Below are positions 44,094 to 53,728 of a stretch of 60,141 nt of DNA, one piece after another (the stretch's first letter is position 1; the number at the start of each line of letters is the position of its first letter). A program made the position numbers and the translations under genes. Source of the DNA: Candidatus Gastranaerophilales bacterium. Its GTDB lineage: Bacteria > Cyanobacteriota > Vampirovibrionia > Gastranaerophilales > Gastranaerophilaceae. The stretch covers positions 1-60,141 of the forward strand of contig CALUXY010000009.1 of NCBI GenBank assembly GCA_944324855.1. Reading direction: 5' to 3'. Below the pieces are notes generated by a model. It had not been told where the DNA came from and did no database searches. It saw only the letters and a program-made list of their open reading frames with translations.

Positions 44094-44561
44094 ATGGAAA
44101 AACAAGAAAAAATTCTTGAGGCGGCAAAAGTTGTACTGGCACAGGAGGATTGCGGATCTGAACTGCCGATATCTGCTATGCTTGCAAAATCATCTGTTCC
44201 ATTTTCACACAGACGTATTGCTGATAATTACAATATAATGAAACGAATTTACGGTTTTCAGGTTGTACAGCCGAGAATTTCCAATACGGAACGTAACCTT
44301 TTATATAAATATCATTTCAATACATTGGAAAATACTCCTATATCACTTGCTAATATTGAACTTTCATTGTTAAAACAATGGTCTACATCTGTTGATGACA
44401 AATTGCGAGTTGATGCTGATACTTTACTTCAAACAAGGGTAAAAGAGCTTAAGTTTATTTTATCGAATAAATATGGGATTGTAACAAACGAATTATTTAA
44501 CGGGTATAAAGCGGTTGAGCTTTATTTAGATGAAATTACCAAATTTTATTCAGGTAAATAG
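44094..44561 (+). CDS. uncharacterised 155-residue protein
   Basis: I do not recognise a family. The protein is soluble and mostly helical. SSVPFSHRRIADNYNIMKRIYGF near residue 35-55 could form a winged- or helix-turn-helix-like unit. The C-terminal half is amphipathic helices (SVDDKLRVDADTLLQTRVKEL). GGTAGGG precedes the ATG. It follows the WecA-like gene by 13 nt and is probably cotranscribed. Confidence 0.6.
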   Translation: MEKQEKILEAAKVVLAQEDCGSELPISAMLAKSSVPFSHRRIADNYNIMKRIYGFQVVQPRISNTERNLLYKYHFNTLENTPISLANIELSLLKQWSTSVDDKLRVDADTLLQTRVKELKFILSNKYGIVTNELFNGYKAVELYLDEITKFYSGK

Positions 44562-44593
44562 CAAATTTTTCTCTGTTTAGGTTTTATACCTGT

Positions 44594-45079
44594 ATGATTA
44601 AATTCCCTCCGGTAAAACCAAAACCGTTACCTAAATCTTTAATTTATCAAAACGGTGAAGTGTATAACATGTTTTCGACTAAAACAGGTAAGCACCTTGG
44701 GCGTATGATAGCCGGTGAACGTTTTTACGGTAAAATTGCAGAAGAAGATTTTGAGTTTTATCCGAATAAGGAAAATTATGTATCATTGTACATTGTAGGA
44801 CTCCTTGCAAAAGTAAAAGGACAAGGGATTGGACGTAAATTCATACAGTTTGCAAAACATCTAGCCAACAATGAACGCTGTCAGGGGAGAGTTACGGTAT
44901 ATGCTCTGAATAATCAGGATGGTAAAATATTAAATGCATCATCTCCGTTTTTTAGAAAATGTGGATTTACCTCATCTGAAAAACCGGGTTTGGAAGATAC
45001 AGATAGAGTTATAAAAGGTTTAAAGCCATTACATGGCGATTGGTATTGTTCTTTGCCTATGTATCTTCCGGTTAAATAG
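44594..45079 (+). CDS. GNAT-like acetyltransferase
   Basis: This 161-residue protein has a proline-rich start (PPVKPKPLPKS) and a central GNAT-like region. A beta strand, YIVGLLAKV, is followed by KGQGIGRKFIQFAKHL, the acetyl-CoA pyrophosphate loop. NDASSPFFRKCGF-like spacing near residue 122-130 (ASSPFFRKCGF) is the usual C-terminal GNAT strand. The substrate is unknown. TTTAGGTTTTATACCTG just before the ATG resembles the block upstream of the genes at 14429 and 15536. It is convergent with the next gene, 2 nt apart. Confidence 0.65.
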   Translation: MIKFPPVKPKPLPKSLIYQNGEVYNMFSTKTGKHLGRMIAGERFYGKIAEEDFEFYPNKENYVSLYIVGLLAKVKGQGIGRKFIQFAKHLANNERCQGRVTVYALNNQDGKILNASSPFFRKCGFTSSEKPGLEDTDRVIKGLKPLHGDWYCSLPMYLPVK

Positions 45080-45081
45080 GT

Positions 45082-46059
45082 TTATTCGTTAATAATCCTT
45101 TGTGCTTTTTTATAAGAATTTGTTATGTTTTTTATTAAATTTTGAGTATGAGTTTCATCTGTAACAATATTTCTGCATGTATAGCCATAAGTTCTATAAT
45201 CAGTATTAAACGGCTTTTCACCGTTGCCGATATTAACTATATCTCTTGCTATAGATTCTTTAAAACTATCGTCAAAATTTTTATACGGAGAATCTTTTTC
45301 ATATAATTTTTGCATCATGATTTTTTTGTAGCTGTTAAGATTTTTTCTTGCATCAATATTATTAGGTATGCTGCTGTCAAGCTGAAAAAGAATACTGTTT
45401 TTAGGAGAATACCCGAGCACGACTCCAATTAAATCGTGTGCTTCATTTTCTTTTAGCGGGCTTTTATCACTAATTAGAGTTTCATAAATTTTATCAATAT
45501 CAGAATTAGGATTTAGATTCATTCTTTTTGTAAAGAGTTCTTTATTTGTTTCAATTGTTTGTTTAACCATTTCTTTATTTAGAATAAATGTATTATTTAT
45601 TTTTATTGTTTTTGATTTCAACGGAATATTAAGTTCTCGTTTTACGATGTCGTATTTGCCAGACGGTTTTATAAAATCATTTTGTCCGCATAATACAACA
45701 CTTGGTTTCCCATCCAGAGCAAAAGTAACGAAAGCATTTCTGTCTTTGTCAAGATTTATTAAAAATGTTTCTTTTTCATCGTCAGTTAAATTTTGAGTTA
45801 ATTCAAGCTTATCAAGATGTTTATCCAATATTGTATCTACAGTATTTTGATAATTTGTTTCAAAACCCTGAGCAATCACAGGACGATGTCTCATAAATTG
45901 TACGAAATTCCGTCCGTTTGAAATATTAGAAACAATATCGTTAGTTGTACCTAACCCGTCATTAATAGTGTCGCTGTAGCGGCTGATAAAATTTTCTGCT
46001 TGCCTACAGCGGGCTAACGTATTTTGTCCGTATTTTAGTAAAGGATTAATATTAACCAT
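45082..46059 (-). CDS. uncharacterised 325-residue protein
   Basis: No family is recognised. It begins MVNINPLLKYG, similar in style to MVNSVDN of the orphan at 31460. It is soluble and helix-rich, with one hydrophobic strand-like core (FVTFALDGKPSVVLCG, about 105-120) and a conserved-looking C-terminal YGYTCRNIVTDETHTQN. ATG at 46059 is taken; a GTG two codons earlier is possible. The ribosome binding site is weak. It stands alone between two plus-strand groups. Confidence 0.6.
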   Translation of the reverse strand: MVNINPLLKYGQNTLARCRQAENFISRYSDTINDGLGTTNDIVSNISNGRNFVQFMRHRPVIAQGFETNYQNTVDTILDKHLDKLELTQNLTDDEKETFLINLDKDRNAFVTFALDGKPSVVLCGQNDFIKPSGKYDIVKRELNIPLKSKTIKINNTFILNKEMVKQTIETNKELFTKRMNLNPNSDIDKIYETLISDKSPLKENEAHDLIGVVLGYSPKNSILFQLDSSIPNNIDARKNLNSYKKIMMQKLYEKDSPYKNFDDSFKESIARDIVNIGNGEKPFNTDYRTYGYTCRNIVTDETHTQNLIKNITNSYKKAQRIINE

Positions 46060-46123
46060 AAACACTCACTATTTGTTTCTATATATTTATAAAAACATTT
46101 GCCTTTAAAAAATTGCCTTAGTA

Positions 46124-46153
46124 TTGACAATGGGAATACGAGAGTTATAAAAT
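46124..46153 (+). promoter_or_regulatory. consensus promoter of folK
   Basis: -35 TTGACA (46124-46129), 18-bp spacer, -10 TAAAAT (46148-46153), then 6 nt to the ATG. The match to the sigma-70 consensus is strong and there is no ribosome binding site, so transcription should start at or beside the initiation codon. Confidence 0.7.
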
Positions 46154-46159
46154 ATACCC

Positions 46160-46675
46160 ATGGCGTTAGTATATTTAAGTTTAGGATCAAATAAAGGTGA
46201 CAGAGTTGGTTTTATACAAAAAGCCTCAAGTTTGTTGAACGGATTTGAGGGAATAAATGTTATCCAATCTTCATCTTTGTATGAAACTGAGCCCTGGGGA
46301 GTTGAATCCGACAATTGGTTTGTGAATGCTGTTGTGCAAGCAAAAACTACATTAACACCTGATTCTCTTTTAAAACAGTGTCAAAAAATTGAATCTATGC
46401 TTGGTCGTAATAGAGAAGAAGAAGGAAAATACGGGGACAGAAATATAGATATAGATATATTATTTTATGATGATAAAATTATCTCCGATTTTTTTGACGG
46501 GCAGCAGTTAATAATTCCCCATGCGCATTTTCATGAACGAGCATTTACTCTTGTTCCTATGCTGGAACTTGCGCCGGATTTTGTTCACCCTGTTTATAAA
46601 AAAACTATATCAGCACTTCATGATGAGTTAGAAAACCCTGAAATGGTATATTTATATGGTACAAGAATTGAATAA
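46160..46675 (+). CDS. folK: HPPK, 6-hydroxymethyl-7,8-dihydropterin pyrophosphokinase
   Basis: This 171-residue folate-pathway enzyme transfers pyrophosphate from ATP to the pterin. Motifs are YLSLGSNKGDR (5-15), SSLYETEPWGV and GDRNIDIDILFYDD with the Mg-binding aspartates, then IPHAHFHERAF. It is full length. The following gene overlaps its end by 20 nt. With FolD and GlyA it adds to folate metabolism in the window. Confidence 0.95.
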   Translation: MALVYLSLGSNKGDRVGFIQKASSLLNGFEGINVIQSSSLYETEPWGVESDNWFVNAVVQAKTTLTPDSLLKQCQKIESMLGRNREEEGKYGDRNIDIDILFYDDKIISDFFDGQQLIIPHAHFHERAFTLVPMLELAPDFVHPVYKKTISALHDELENPEMVYLYGTRIE

Positions 46676-47813
46676 ACCTTCCGTAGGTATTATAGGAGCC
46701 GGACCTGCCGGATGCTGTGCCGCATATTTCTTAAAAGATGATTGTGCTGTTACATTAATAGATTATTCACATCCTCTAAGAACAATACTTCCTACAGGCG
46801 GCGGAAGATGTAATCTTGCTTATGCCGAATACGATTTTAAGGAGCTTGTGAAGTATTATCCCAGAGGTGAAAAATTCTTGTATTCTGTTTTTTCAAAGTT
46901 TTCAACGGTTGATACTGTATGGCTTTTCGAACGATTAGGAATTACAACTTATGTTCAACAGGATTTGAGAATTTTTCCTGACTCAAATTCGTCAAAAGAT
47001 GTTCAAGATGCTTTTTTAAGACAATTAAAAAATGTTCCTGTAAAAAAAGAGCGTGCTCTAAGGATTGAACCATTAAAAGATAAAATAAAAGTTGTCACTG
47101 ATATGGATTCGTATTACTTTGATTCATTGATAGTTGCAACCGGCGGGCATGCCGGATACGAGATGATTGAGCGGTTGGGGGTAAAAATAATACCTCCAAG
47201 ACCTTCCCTTGTCGGGCTTGTAACAAAAGAGAATCTTAAACCGCTTGCCGGAGTAAGTTTAACTAATGTTGAATCAAACGGGATGTCCGGTGATATTCTT
47301 TTTACGCACAAAGGAATTTCAGGCCCTTTGATATATAAAATTTCATCAATTAAAGCGAGAGATAAATTTCCGTATCTGCTCTCTTTAGATTTATATCCTG
47401 AAAACTTTGATTTGCAGCAATTATTTAACGATAATCCGCACAAACAGATTAATAATCTGTTATCAGGTTTTATCCCCAAAAAAGTTGTAAACTATATTCT
47501 TAAATCTCTTGATATTGCTGATGATTTGAAATGCCATAAAATAAACGGAGAAATGAGAGATTTAATTTTAGATTCAATTCATAATTTTACGGTAAATATT
47601 ATTGATGTGAACAAAGATGTAGAAGTAGTTACGGCAGGCGGAATTGATTTGAATGAAGTAAATCCAAAGAGTTTGGAGTCTAAGAAAATAAAAGGGTTAT
47701 ATTTTATAGGCGAAATACTTGATATTGACGGCTTTTGCGGCGGGTTTAATCTCCAAAACTGCTGGTCAACTGCTTATGTTGCTGCAAATTTTATTTTAGA
47801 TTCAAATATATAG
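46656..47813 (+). CDS. HI0933/YhiN-family FAD flavoprotein
   Basis: This 385-residue protein has an N-terminal Rossmann FAD site, GIIGAGPAGCCAAYFL, then GGGRCNLAY (the family's second FAD contact), VATGGHAGYEM and a closing FIGEILDIDGFCGGFNLQNCWSTA motif, all typical of HI0933 proteins. The physiological reaction of this family is not established. The start lies within folK, so it is translationally linked. Confidence 0.85.
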   Translation: MVQELNKPSVGIIGAGPAGCCAAYFLKDDCAVTLIDYSHPLRTILPTGGGRCNLAYAEYDFKELVKYYPRGEKFLYSVFSKFSTVDTVWLFERLGITTYVQQDLRIFPDSNSSKDVQDAFLRQLKNVPVKKERALRIEPLKDKIKVVTDMDSYYFDSLIVATGGHAGYEMIERLGVKIIPPRPSLVGLVTKENLKPLAGVSLTNVESNGMSGDILFTHKGISGPLIYKISSIKARDKFPYLLSLDLYPENFDLQQLFNDNPHKQINNLLSGFIPKKVVNYILKSLDIADDLKCHKINGEMRDLILDSIHNFTVNIIDVNKDVEVVTAGGIDLNEVNPKSLESKKIKGLYFIGEILDIDGFCGGFNLQNCWSTAYVAANFILDSNI

Positions 47814-47878
47814 TCTAAAAAAACTATGTTTTATTATAAAAATATGGTATCATTATTATGTATTATGGCAGTATACTG

Positions 47879-48373
47879 ATGATAAAAGACATTGTAAAGA
47901 AGAAGGTAAAATTAAATAAACATTATAAAGGAAATGAGGATTTACTGGAATTTGTAGTTAATCGTGTAATTGAACGTATTTCCGGTGTTATTGAATCTAT
48001 TAATGATGATAATGTAATTAGTCATTTTTTAGATAGAGCTGTTTCTAAAGCTTTTGTTGATGTTCTAAAGGAGAATAATCGCTTTGGTACAGGTCGTTTA
48101 CAACGGATTCAAAAAGTTGATTACAAAGGTTTAGATTTATCTGTTCCAGAGTTTGATTTGCCGATTAATTTTGATAAGTTAAAACAAGTTTATTTAACTT
48201 TAAGTCGTTCAGATGAGAATGATTCTACCAACTTCATGCAGTTCTTGAATCTAAGGTATAAAGAAAACAAACCTTTGAATGAGATTGCTGCGGCGATGAA
48301 AATTTCTGAAGATGAAGCATCGGAAATGTTATTTAGTATATCAGAGTATGCGAATAGGGTTATGAACGTATGA
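47879..48373 (+). CDS. uncharacterised protein with sigma-70 region 4-like C-terminus
   Basis: This protein of about 164 residues has a helical N-terminus (IKDIVKKKVKLNKHYKGNEDLLEFVVNRVIERI). The C-terminal part (about 105-160) reads LRYKENKPLNEIAAAMKISEDEASEMLFSISEYA, which has the layout of a sigma-4 or LuxR-like helix-turn-helix. No sigma region 2 is evident. An ATG at 47858 is an alternative start, but a TATCAT box lies only 4 nt before it, so the later ATG is preferred. It overlaps the next gene by 4 nt (ATGA) and heads the zinc-ribbon ATPase/TPR operon. Confidence 0.6.
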   Translation: MIKDIVKKKVKLNKHYKGNEDLLEFVVNRVIERISGVIESINDDNVISHFLDRAVSKAFVDVLKENNRFGTGRLQRIQKVDYKGLDLSVPEFDLPINFDKLKQVYLTLSRSDENDSTNFMQFLNLRYKENKPLNEIAAAMKISEDEASEMLFSISEYANRVMNV

Positions 48374-51327
48374 ATTGTCCAAAGTGTAATGCAGAATTAG
48401 AAGAAAATAGTATAAAATGCCCGGCCTGTGGTACAAGAGTTGGTCGTTTGTGTCCTGCCTGCAAGGCATATAACCTTATTACAAGCAAAGTTTGTTCTTC
48501 TTGCGGTGAAGTGTTATTAAAAATTTGCTCAAAATGTAACAGTATCAATCTTCCATCATCAAAATTATGTCGTAAATGCGGAGCGGAACTTGAAGATGTA
48601 AAAAAACAACCGGAACAAGCGGAGGCAGCGGAGCAAACGGAAAAACTTTCGTATAGCGCTAATTATCATACATTAGCTTCTGCGCAAGAAACAATCATGT
48701 CCTCAATTAAGGCACAGAATATTAAAGTTATTTCTGTTAACGGTGACAACGAGTTTGGTAAAGGGTTTATTTTCAAAAACCTGATGCGCGAAACATCAAA
48801 TGCCGGGATTGCCTGGCTAATGGGAAAATGTACTCCTCATACTCAGTTAACACCTTTGGGATATATTCAAAGTGTATTATTAAACTTGTTTAATGTTACA
48901 AATTTTTGTTCCAATAAAAAACAATTAAAAAGAGAGTCTGTAAAATTCTTTAAACAGGATTTTGACAACTTATCTACCAGGGAAATTTATGACTTATTAA
49001 ATATTTTGTACCCTGAAAACATTGATTTATTCCAGAATATTCAAAATAATAAACAAAACACAATACGTATTGTTGTAAAAATATTTGAAACAATTCTCGG
49101 GAAAATGAATACGGTTCTTGTATGTGAAAATATTGAATATATAGATAGTTTTTCTTATGAAGTTTTGAATATTTTAATGATGAATGATTTTATACGTGAA
49201 AAAATCACATTTTTATTAACGTTTTCAAAAGAACAGTCCGGAATTAATTGTATAACTGCTCCTTGTTTGAATGATACAAACTTTGTTGATGTAACAATAA
49301 TGCCGTTTACAAAAGAGCAAATTGAGCCTATTTTTAACGCATATCAGCATTTGAAAATGTCAGATGATTTGAAATCTAAGATTATGCATTACGGGCAGGA
49401 AGATCCAATCCTTGTAGAACAGTTAATCAATATGTCATCTGATGCTATGCAGGCAAATAAGGAAATTAAGCTTTCAAGTGATTTAAAAGAAGTGTTGCAG
49501 TACAGATTACAATTACTTAATGAAACAGATAATCCAACGTATCTTATTTTATGTGCTGTTTCAATATTGGGTTACAAATTCTATCCTATCATATTAAACA
49601 CAATATTTAATATGACACCGGAACAAATTGAATCCAGTATAATGAAACTTGTAAAACTTAACTTCATTGTTCCTGCAGTAAATTCAGGTTTTGAATTTAA
49701 GACGTTGAATATATGGAACAATCTCATTGATTTGGTAAAAGCGGATAACGTTTCATTCTTGCCAGTTAATCAAGCATTATATCCTCTGGTGTCTGAATAT
49801 GTCTTATCGACATCTGCAATATTAGGTTTTATTTCTCAAAACTTGAATTTTGAAGAACAAACGTTTGCACTTTGGACAAAATGTACTCAAATGGCTGCTT
49901 ATATAGGTGATACAGGATTATACATCATACTTCAAAAACAAATTTTGAGTATAATAGATAAGATTAATCTTGTTCAAGCGGATTTGGTTAAGCGAACTAT
50001 ATATGCTGAACTTGGTAAGCTAATGGAACCTGATAATCCGCAGCTTGCTATGGAGTATCTGCCGCAGGCTATAACAATGTTGTCGGATGCTGATTTTGTT
50101 GAAAAAATAGAGTTATTAGGATATCTAGCATCTTGTTCCATGAAACTTAAAAACTACCATGGAGTAATAGAATGTGTTAATAATGTAATACCTTTAATCC
50201 CTGACAATTTCCCTGTCGAAATTGCAATGATGAAATCAAGAGAAGTTAAAGCTCTAGAGGCTCTTGGAAATACAGGTGCTATTGTTAATATGATAGACAA
50301 TGATATACTTCCAATGTTAGAAGGTGTATTGAATAATAAAGTTATTTGTAAAACGATATCTTCAGATGATATTTTTGAAACTTGGATGAAAACACTTTTA
50401 AATCTTGCATACGCACTGGTTGTACAAGGTGATACACGTTCATTTAAAGTTTTAAATATTCTCTTGAATGCGTATACAACAAATCAAGTTGATAGTAATC
50501 AGTTCTTGATTAAAATACAAACAACCCTTGCATTTGCAAATACAATCTCAGGAGATATAAGAACATCAATAAAAATACTGGATGATATTCTGTCTAAAGA
50601 AGAAGAAATTGAACCTCTTACTATGTCGCAGATAAATTTAATCAGTATATTAAACAGATACTTTATGAATAAAGAGGATTTGAGTTACGATGAATTGTAT
50701 CAAGCGGCGCAATATGCGGACAATATAGGAGATGATTTTACCAAAAATATTCTAAAATTATTCCTTGGACGCTTAATGCAGGATAGAACTTCTGCTAAAG
50801 AGGCTGCAAATATATTTGCAAAACAAATCGAGTATTTCGCAGATAAACAAAATGCGATTGGTGTATTATTAGGCTGGTATTTTATCTCAAAAGCCAAAAT
50901 GGTTATCGACGGGCCGGCTGATGCATTGGATATTGCCGTAAAAGCTTTAGATATAGCAGAAAGTGCAAATATTTCAAACCATTATTTTGTATTATTGCTG
51001 GATAAGTTAATAGGTGAAATATATCTAGCCCTGCAGGATTATGAATCTGCAAAAATGTACATAGAAAAAGCATTGCTGGTTGCAAAAAATTTCAATATTA
51101 AATATCAGCTAGCAGAGTTGTATATTCTTTATTCAAAATATCTTCAAGAATATGCGCTGACAGTTGCTGATAAAAAGGTTGATTATGTGCTGTCTGCACA
51201 GCAAATGAATCAAAAAGCCGCATTAATTGCTGATGAATTGAAATTGATGTCTTTATCATCTGCAGTTGAACGTGCAAATACTGTATTAAACTCCTTCTGC
51301 CAAATGAATGGAATAGTGCTTAAATAA
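48370..51327 (+). CDS. triple zinc-ribbon, degenerate AAA/STAND-like ATPase with helical-repeat tail
   Basis: This is a 985-residue cytosolic protein. Three zinc ribbons in tandem repeat every 25 residues, each CxxC-x10-CxxC: C3/6/17/20, C28/31/42/45, C53/56/67/70. After an acidic linker an ATPase-like domain follows (about 105-390). Its P-loop, GDNEFGKG (125-132), lacks the final Ser/Thr, and its Walker B-like strand TVLVCENIEYID has Glu where Asp is expected, so ATP hydrolysis is doubtful. From about 400 to the end it is helical repeats of TPR type (AMEYLPQAITML, ALDIAVKALDIAESANI, ESAKMYIEKALLVA). The layout recalls STAND signalling ATPases. The function is unknown. Confidence 0.75.
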   Translation: MNCPKCNAELEENSIKCPACGTRVGRLCPACKAYNLITSKVCSSCGEVLLKICSKCNSINLPSSKLCRKCGAELEDVKKQPEQAEAAEQTEKLSYSANYHTLASAQETIMSSIKAQNIKVISVNGDNEFGKGFIFKNLMRETSNAGIAWLMGKCTPHTQLTPLGYIQSVLLNLFNVTNFCSNKKQLKRESVKFFKQDFDNLSTREIYDLLNILYPENIDLFQNIQNNKQNTIRIVVKIFETILGKMNTVLVCENIEYIDSFSYEVLNILMMNDFIREKITFLLTFSKEQSGINCITAPCLNDTNFVDVTIMPFTKEQIEPIFNAYQHLKMSDDLKSKIMHYGQEDPILVEQLINMSSDAMQANKEIKLSSDLKEVLQYRLQLLNETDNPTYLILCAVSILGYKFYPIILNTIFNMTPEQIESSIMKLVKLNFIVPAVNSGFEFKTLNIWNNLIDLVKADNVSFLPVNQALYPLVSEYVLSTSAILGFISQNLNFEEQTFALWTKCTQMAAYIGDTGLYIILQKQILSIIDKINLVQADLVKRTIYAELGKLMEPDNPQLAMEYLPQAITMLSDADFVEKIELLGYLASCSMKLKNYHGVIECVNNVIPLIPDNFPVEIAMMKSREVKALEALGNTGAIVNMIDNDILPMLEGVLNNKVICKTISSDDIFETWMKTLLNLAYALVVQGDTRSFKVLNILLNAYTTNQVDSNQFLIKIQTTLAFANTISGDIRTSIKILDDILSKEEEIEPLTMSQINLISILNRYFMNKEDLSYDELYQAAQYADNIGDDFTKNILKLFLGRLMQDRTSAKEAANIFAKQIEYFADKQNAIGVLLGWYFISKAKMVIDGPADALDIAVKALDIAESANISNHYFVLLLDKLIGEIYLALQDYESAKMYIEKALLVAKNFNIKYQLAELYILYSKYLQEYALTVADKKVDYVLSAQQMNQKAALIADELKLMSLSSAVERANTVLNSFCQMNGIVLK

Positions 51328-51347
51328 GTAACTCGAGGTTAATTAAC

Positions 51348-53321
51348 ATGAATAATAAAAAATTAATTTTAGCAATTACCGCAGTTTTGCTTTTGTCACC
51401 CGCTGTTTATGCAAAGATGACAAAAGAGGCGCATCATTTATATAAAATGGCAACTATTTACGAAGAAAAACAGGATTATAACAATGCGGTGAAGTATATT
51501 GAAAAAGCAATTGCCGTCAATGGCGACGATTCCGTTCTTTATACAAAAGCTGCCGGAATATATTCAACTCTGGGTGATAATCAGAATGCGTTGTCATATT
51601 ATAAAAAAGCTTTGAAACTGAATCCGGGGGATAGTTTTATTTATGTAAGCGTTGGTAATATTCTTCAATCAATGGGTGATTATGAGAATGCTTACAAAGC
51701 ATATAAACAAGCGGCAGAATTGGCGCCTGAATATAAATATAATTTTTTAAATCTCGCAAATGTTGAATCTTATCAGAAACAATATGATGCATCTATTAGT
51801 GATTATAAAAAGTTTCTTGAATCGTATCCTGAAAATCAAACAGCAAGAGAAGGTATGGCACGGACTTATTTGGAATCCGGCAATATTGACAGTGCGGTTA
51901 AAGAGTTTGAAACTGCCTATAAAGCATCTCCTGATTCGTTTAAAGATTATATTAATTACGGGACTTCACTTTTTAAAAAAGAGGATTATAATAGGGCGGT
52001 TAATATTTTAAATAAAGCTCTTGATTCAGAGCCTGACAGTGTAAAAGTTTATTCGCAGCTTGCATTGTCTTATCAGGCATTAAAGAAAAATCAAGAGGCA
52101 GAAAAAGCATTTGAAAAAACTTTCGAGCTGGCGCCGGAGATGAATGATTTGAGGTTTGATTATGCAAACCTTCTTGCAACAATGGATAAAAATGATGAAG
52201 CTATTGCTCAGTATAAAAAATATATTTCAGCTTACCCTGATGATGCTGATGCATATAAAAATCTTGCACTGGTGTATAAAAGAACAAATAATATTGATAT
52301 GGCTTTATTGAATTATGAAAAAGCTTATACTAAGTCACCTTCTGATATTGATATTCAAAAAGAACTTGCATATTGTTATCACCAAAAACAAGATTATAAA
52401 AATGCTTTGAAATTTTATGATTTAGCATTAAAAACATCTCCGAATGATTATGATTTAATGTATTCAAAGGCTCAGGTTTTGCATGCCGATAAAGCTTATC
52501 TTTCAGCAATTGAAATTTATAAAACACTGCTTGAGGAAAAAGAAAATGAAGATGTGCAAAAGAATCTTATATCCGCACTTGTATCTCTTGGTTATGATTT
52601 GATTGATAAAGATCAATTTATGCAAGCTTGTTTATCTTTTGAAGAAGTACTGGCAATGGATGACAAACTTGCTTCTGCATATTTTGGTTTGGCATTAGCG
52701 AATGAAAAACTCAAAAATGATAAAAAAGCAACGTACTATTTTGAACGTGCTATAGCTTTAGCCCCTGATAATGCTGAATACAAAACAGAATATAATGAGT
52801 ATAAAACGAATGCCGAAAAACTTGCTAAAACTGTTCCTGTTCAAGATGAAGTTTCTGAATCCGAAAAATTAATTGCTCAAGGAGATTCTGCATATAAAAC
52901 AAAAGATTATAAACAAGCGATTAATGCGTATCAAAAAGTTATAGAGATGACTCCAAATGATAAAGAAACTCTTTTAAAACTCGGGAATTCTTACCGTCTG
53001 AATAAAAACTTGAGTAAGGCAACTTATTATTATAATGAAGCAATAAAGATTGATAATAATTTTATTGATGCCTGGTTTAACTTAGGTTTAACTTATGCAA
53101 ATCAAAGAAATTTCAATAGCTCTATAAGCTGTTTTGAAAAGGTTGTATCAATTGATGCTGATTATGCTCTTGCTTATTATGCATTAGGGCTTGCTTATGA
53201 ATATAAAAACGATAATGAAAAAGCAATAGAAAATTATACGAAGTATACAACTTATGAAAAAGACAAGAAACTGGTTGATACTGTAAATAATAAGATTATG
53301 CAGTTACAGCAGATGCAATAA
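51348..53321 (+). CDS. exported protein made of about 16 TPRs
   Basis: This 657-residue protein has a signal peptide (KKLILAITAVLLLSPAVYA, cleavage near residue 22). It then consists almost entirely of 34-residue TPR units such as AGIYSTLGDNQNALSYYKKALKLNP and LALVYKRTNNIDMALLNYEKAY. A short spacer near 500-515 (AKTVPVQDEVSESEK) splits it into a long and a short solenoid. There are no catalytic motifs, so it is a scaffold in the periplasm or at the envelope. GAGG precedes the ATG, 20 nt after the ATPase gene, and the lipoprotein gene follows 2 nt later. Confidence 0.85.
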   Translation: MNNKKLILAITAVLLLSPAVYAKMTKEAHHLYKMATIYEEKQDYNNAVKYIEKAIAVNGDDSVLYTKAAGIYSTLGDNQNALSYYKKALKLNPGDSFIYVSVGNILQSMGDYENAYKAYKQAAELAPEYKYNFLNLANVESYQKQYDASISDYKKFLESYPENQTAREGMARTYLESGNIDSAVKEFETAYKASPDSFKDYINYGTSLFKKEDYNRAVNILNKALDSEPDSVKVYSQLALSYQALKKNQEAEKAFEKTFELAPEMNDLRFDYANLLATMDKNDEAIAQYKKYISAYPDDADAYKNLALVYKRTNNIDMALLNYEKAYTKSPSDIDIQKELAYCYHQKQDYKNALKFYDLALKTSPNDYDLMYSKAQVLHADKAYLSAIEIYKTLLEEKENEDVQKNLISALVSLGYDLIDKDQFMQACLSFEEVLAMDDKLASAYFGLALANEKLKNDKKATYYFERAIALAPDNAEYKTEYNEYKTNAEKLAKTVPVQDEVSESEKLIAQGDSAYKTKDYKQAINAYQKVIEMTPNDKETLLKLGNSYRLNKNLSKATYYYNEAIKIDNNFIDAWFNLGLTYANQRNFNSSISCFEKVVSIDADYALAYYALGLAYEYKNDNEKAIENYTKYTTYEKDKKLVDTVNNKIMQLQQMQ

Positions 53322-53323
53322 AT

Positions 53324-53728
53324 ATGAAACGATTATTTTTAATATTTTCAATATTCCTGTTATTTTGTACCGGTTGCGAGCAAAAAGACAAACCGAATAT
53401 AATCTTTAACTCTGATCCTATTACAATGGATACAATTATGTATCCTAAAAAAGTTTTTGCAGAAGGTCAGAGAATATACTATCTGTTTTTTACACCTAAA
53501 AAAATAAATTCGGAGTTTATAAGGGTTCAGGTTTTTAAAGCAGGCGATACAATAAACAGAGGCGGTTATACAATATACTGGACAAATGATTACAGGGTAA
53601 TGAAGCAGAATATGTATTATTACTACAACAATTTTACTATCCATCAGAAGGGACGGTATGTAATGCAGGTATTCTCTATTGATAACCTGGGAAAACCGCT
53701 TGCTTACAACGAATTTTTTATAAGATAA
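53324..53728 (+). CDS. small lipoprotein
   Basis: This 134-residue protein has a lipoprotein signal (basic start, LIFSIFLLFCTGC, lipobox with the acylated Cys at 18). The mature part of about 115 residues is beta-rich (IYYLFFTPKKINSEFIRVQVFKAG, GRYVMQVFSIDNLGKP), suggesting a small immunoglobulin-like domain. It starts 2 nt after the TPR gene without its own ribosome binding site, so translation is coupled. It probably anchors or works with the TPR protein at a membrane. Its 3' end overlaps the convergent gene by 25 nt. Confidence 0.75.
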   Translation: MKRLFLIFSIFLLFCTGCEQKDKPNIIFNSDPITMDTIMYPKKVFAEGQRIYYLFFTPKKINSEFIRVQVFKAGDTINRGGYTIYWTNDYRVMKQNMYYYYNNFTIHQKGRYVMQVFSIDNLGKPLAYNEFFIR

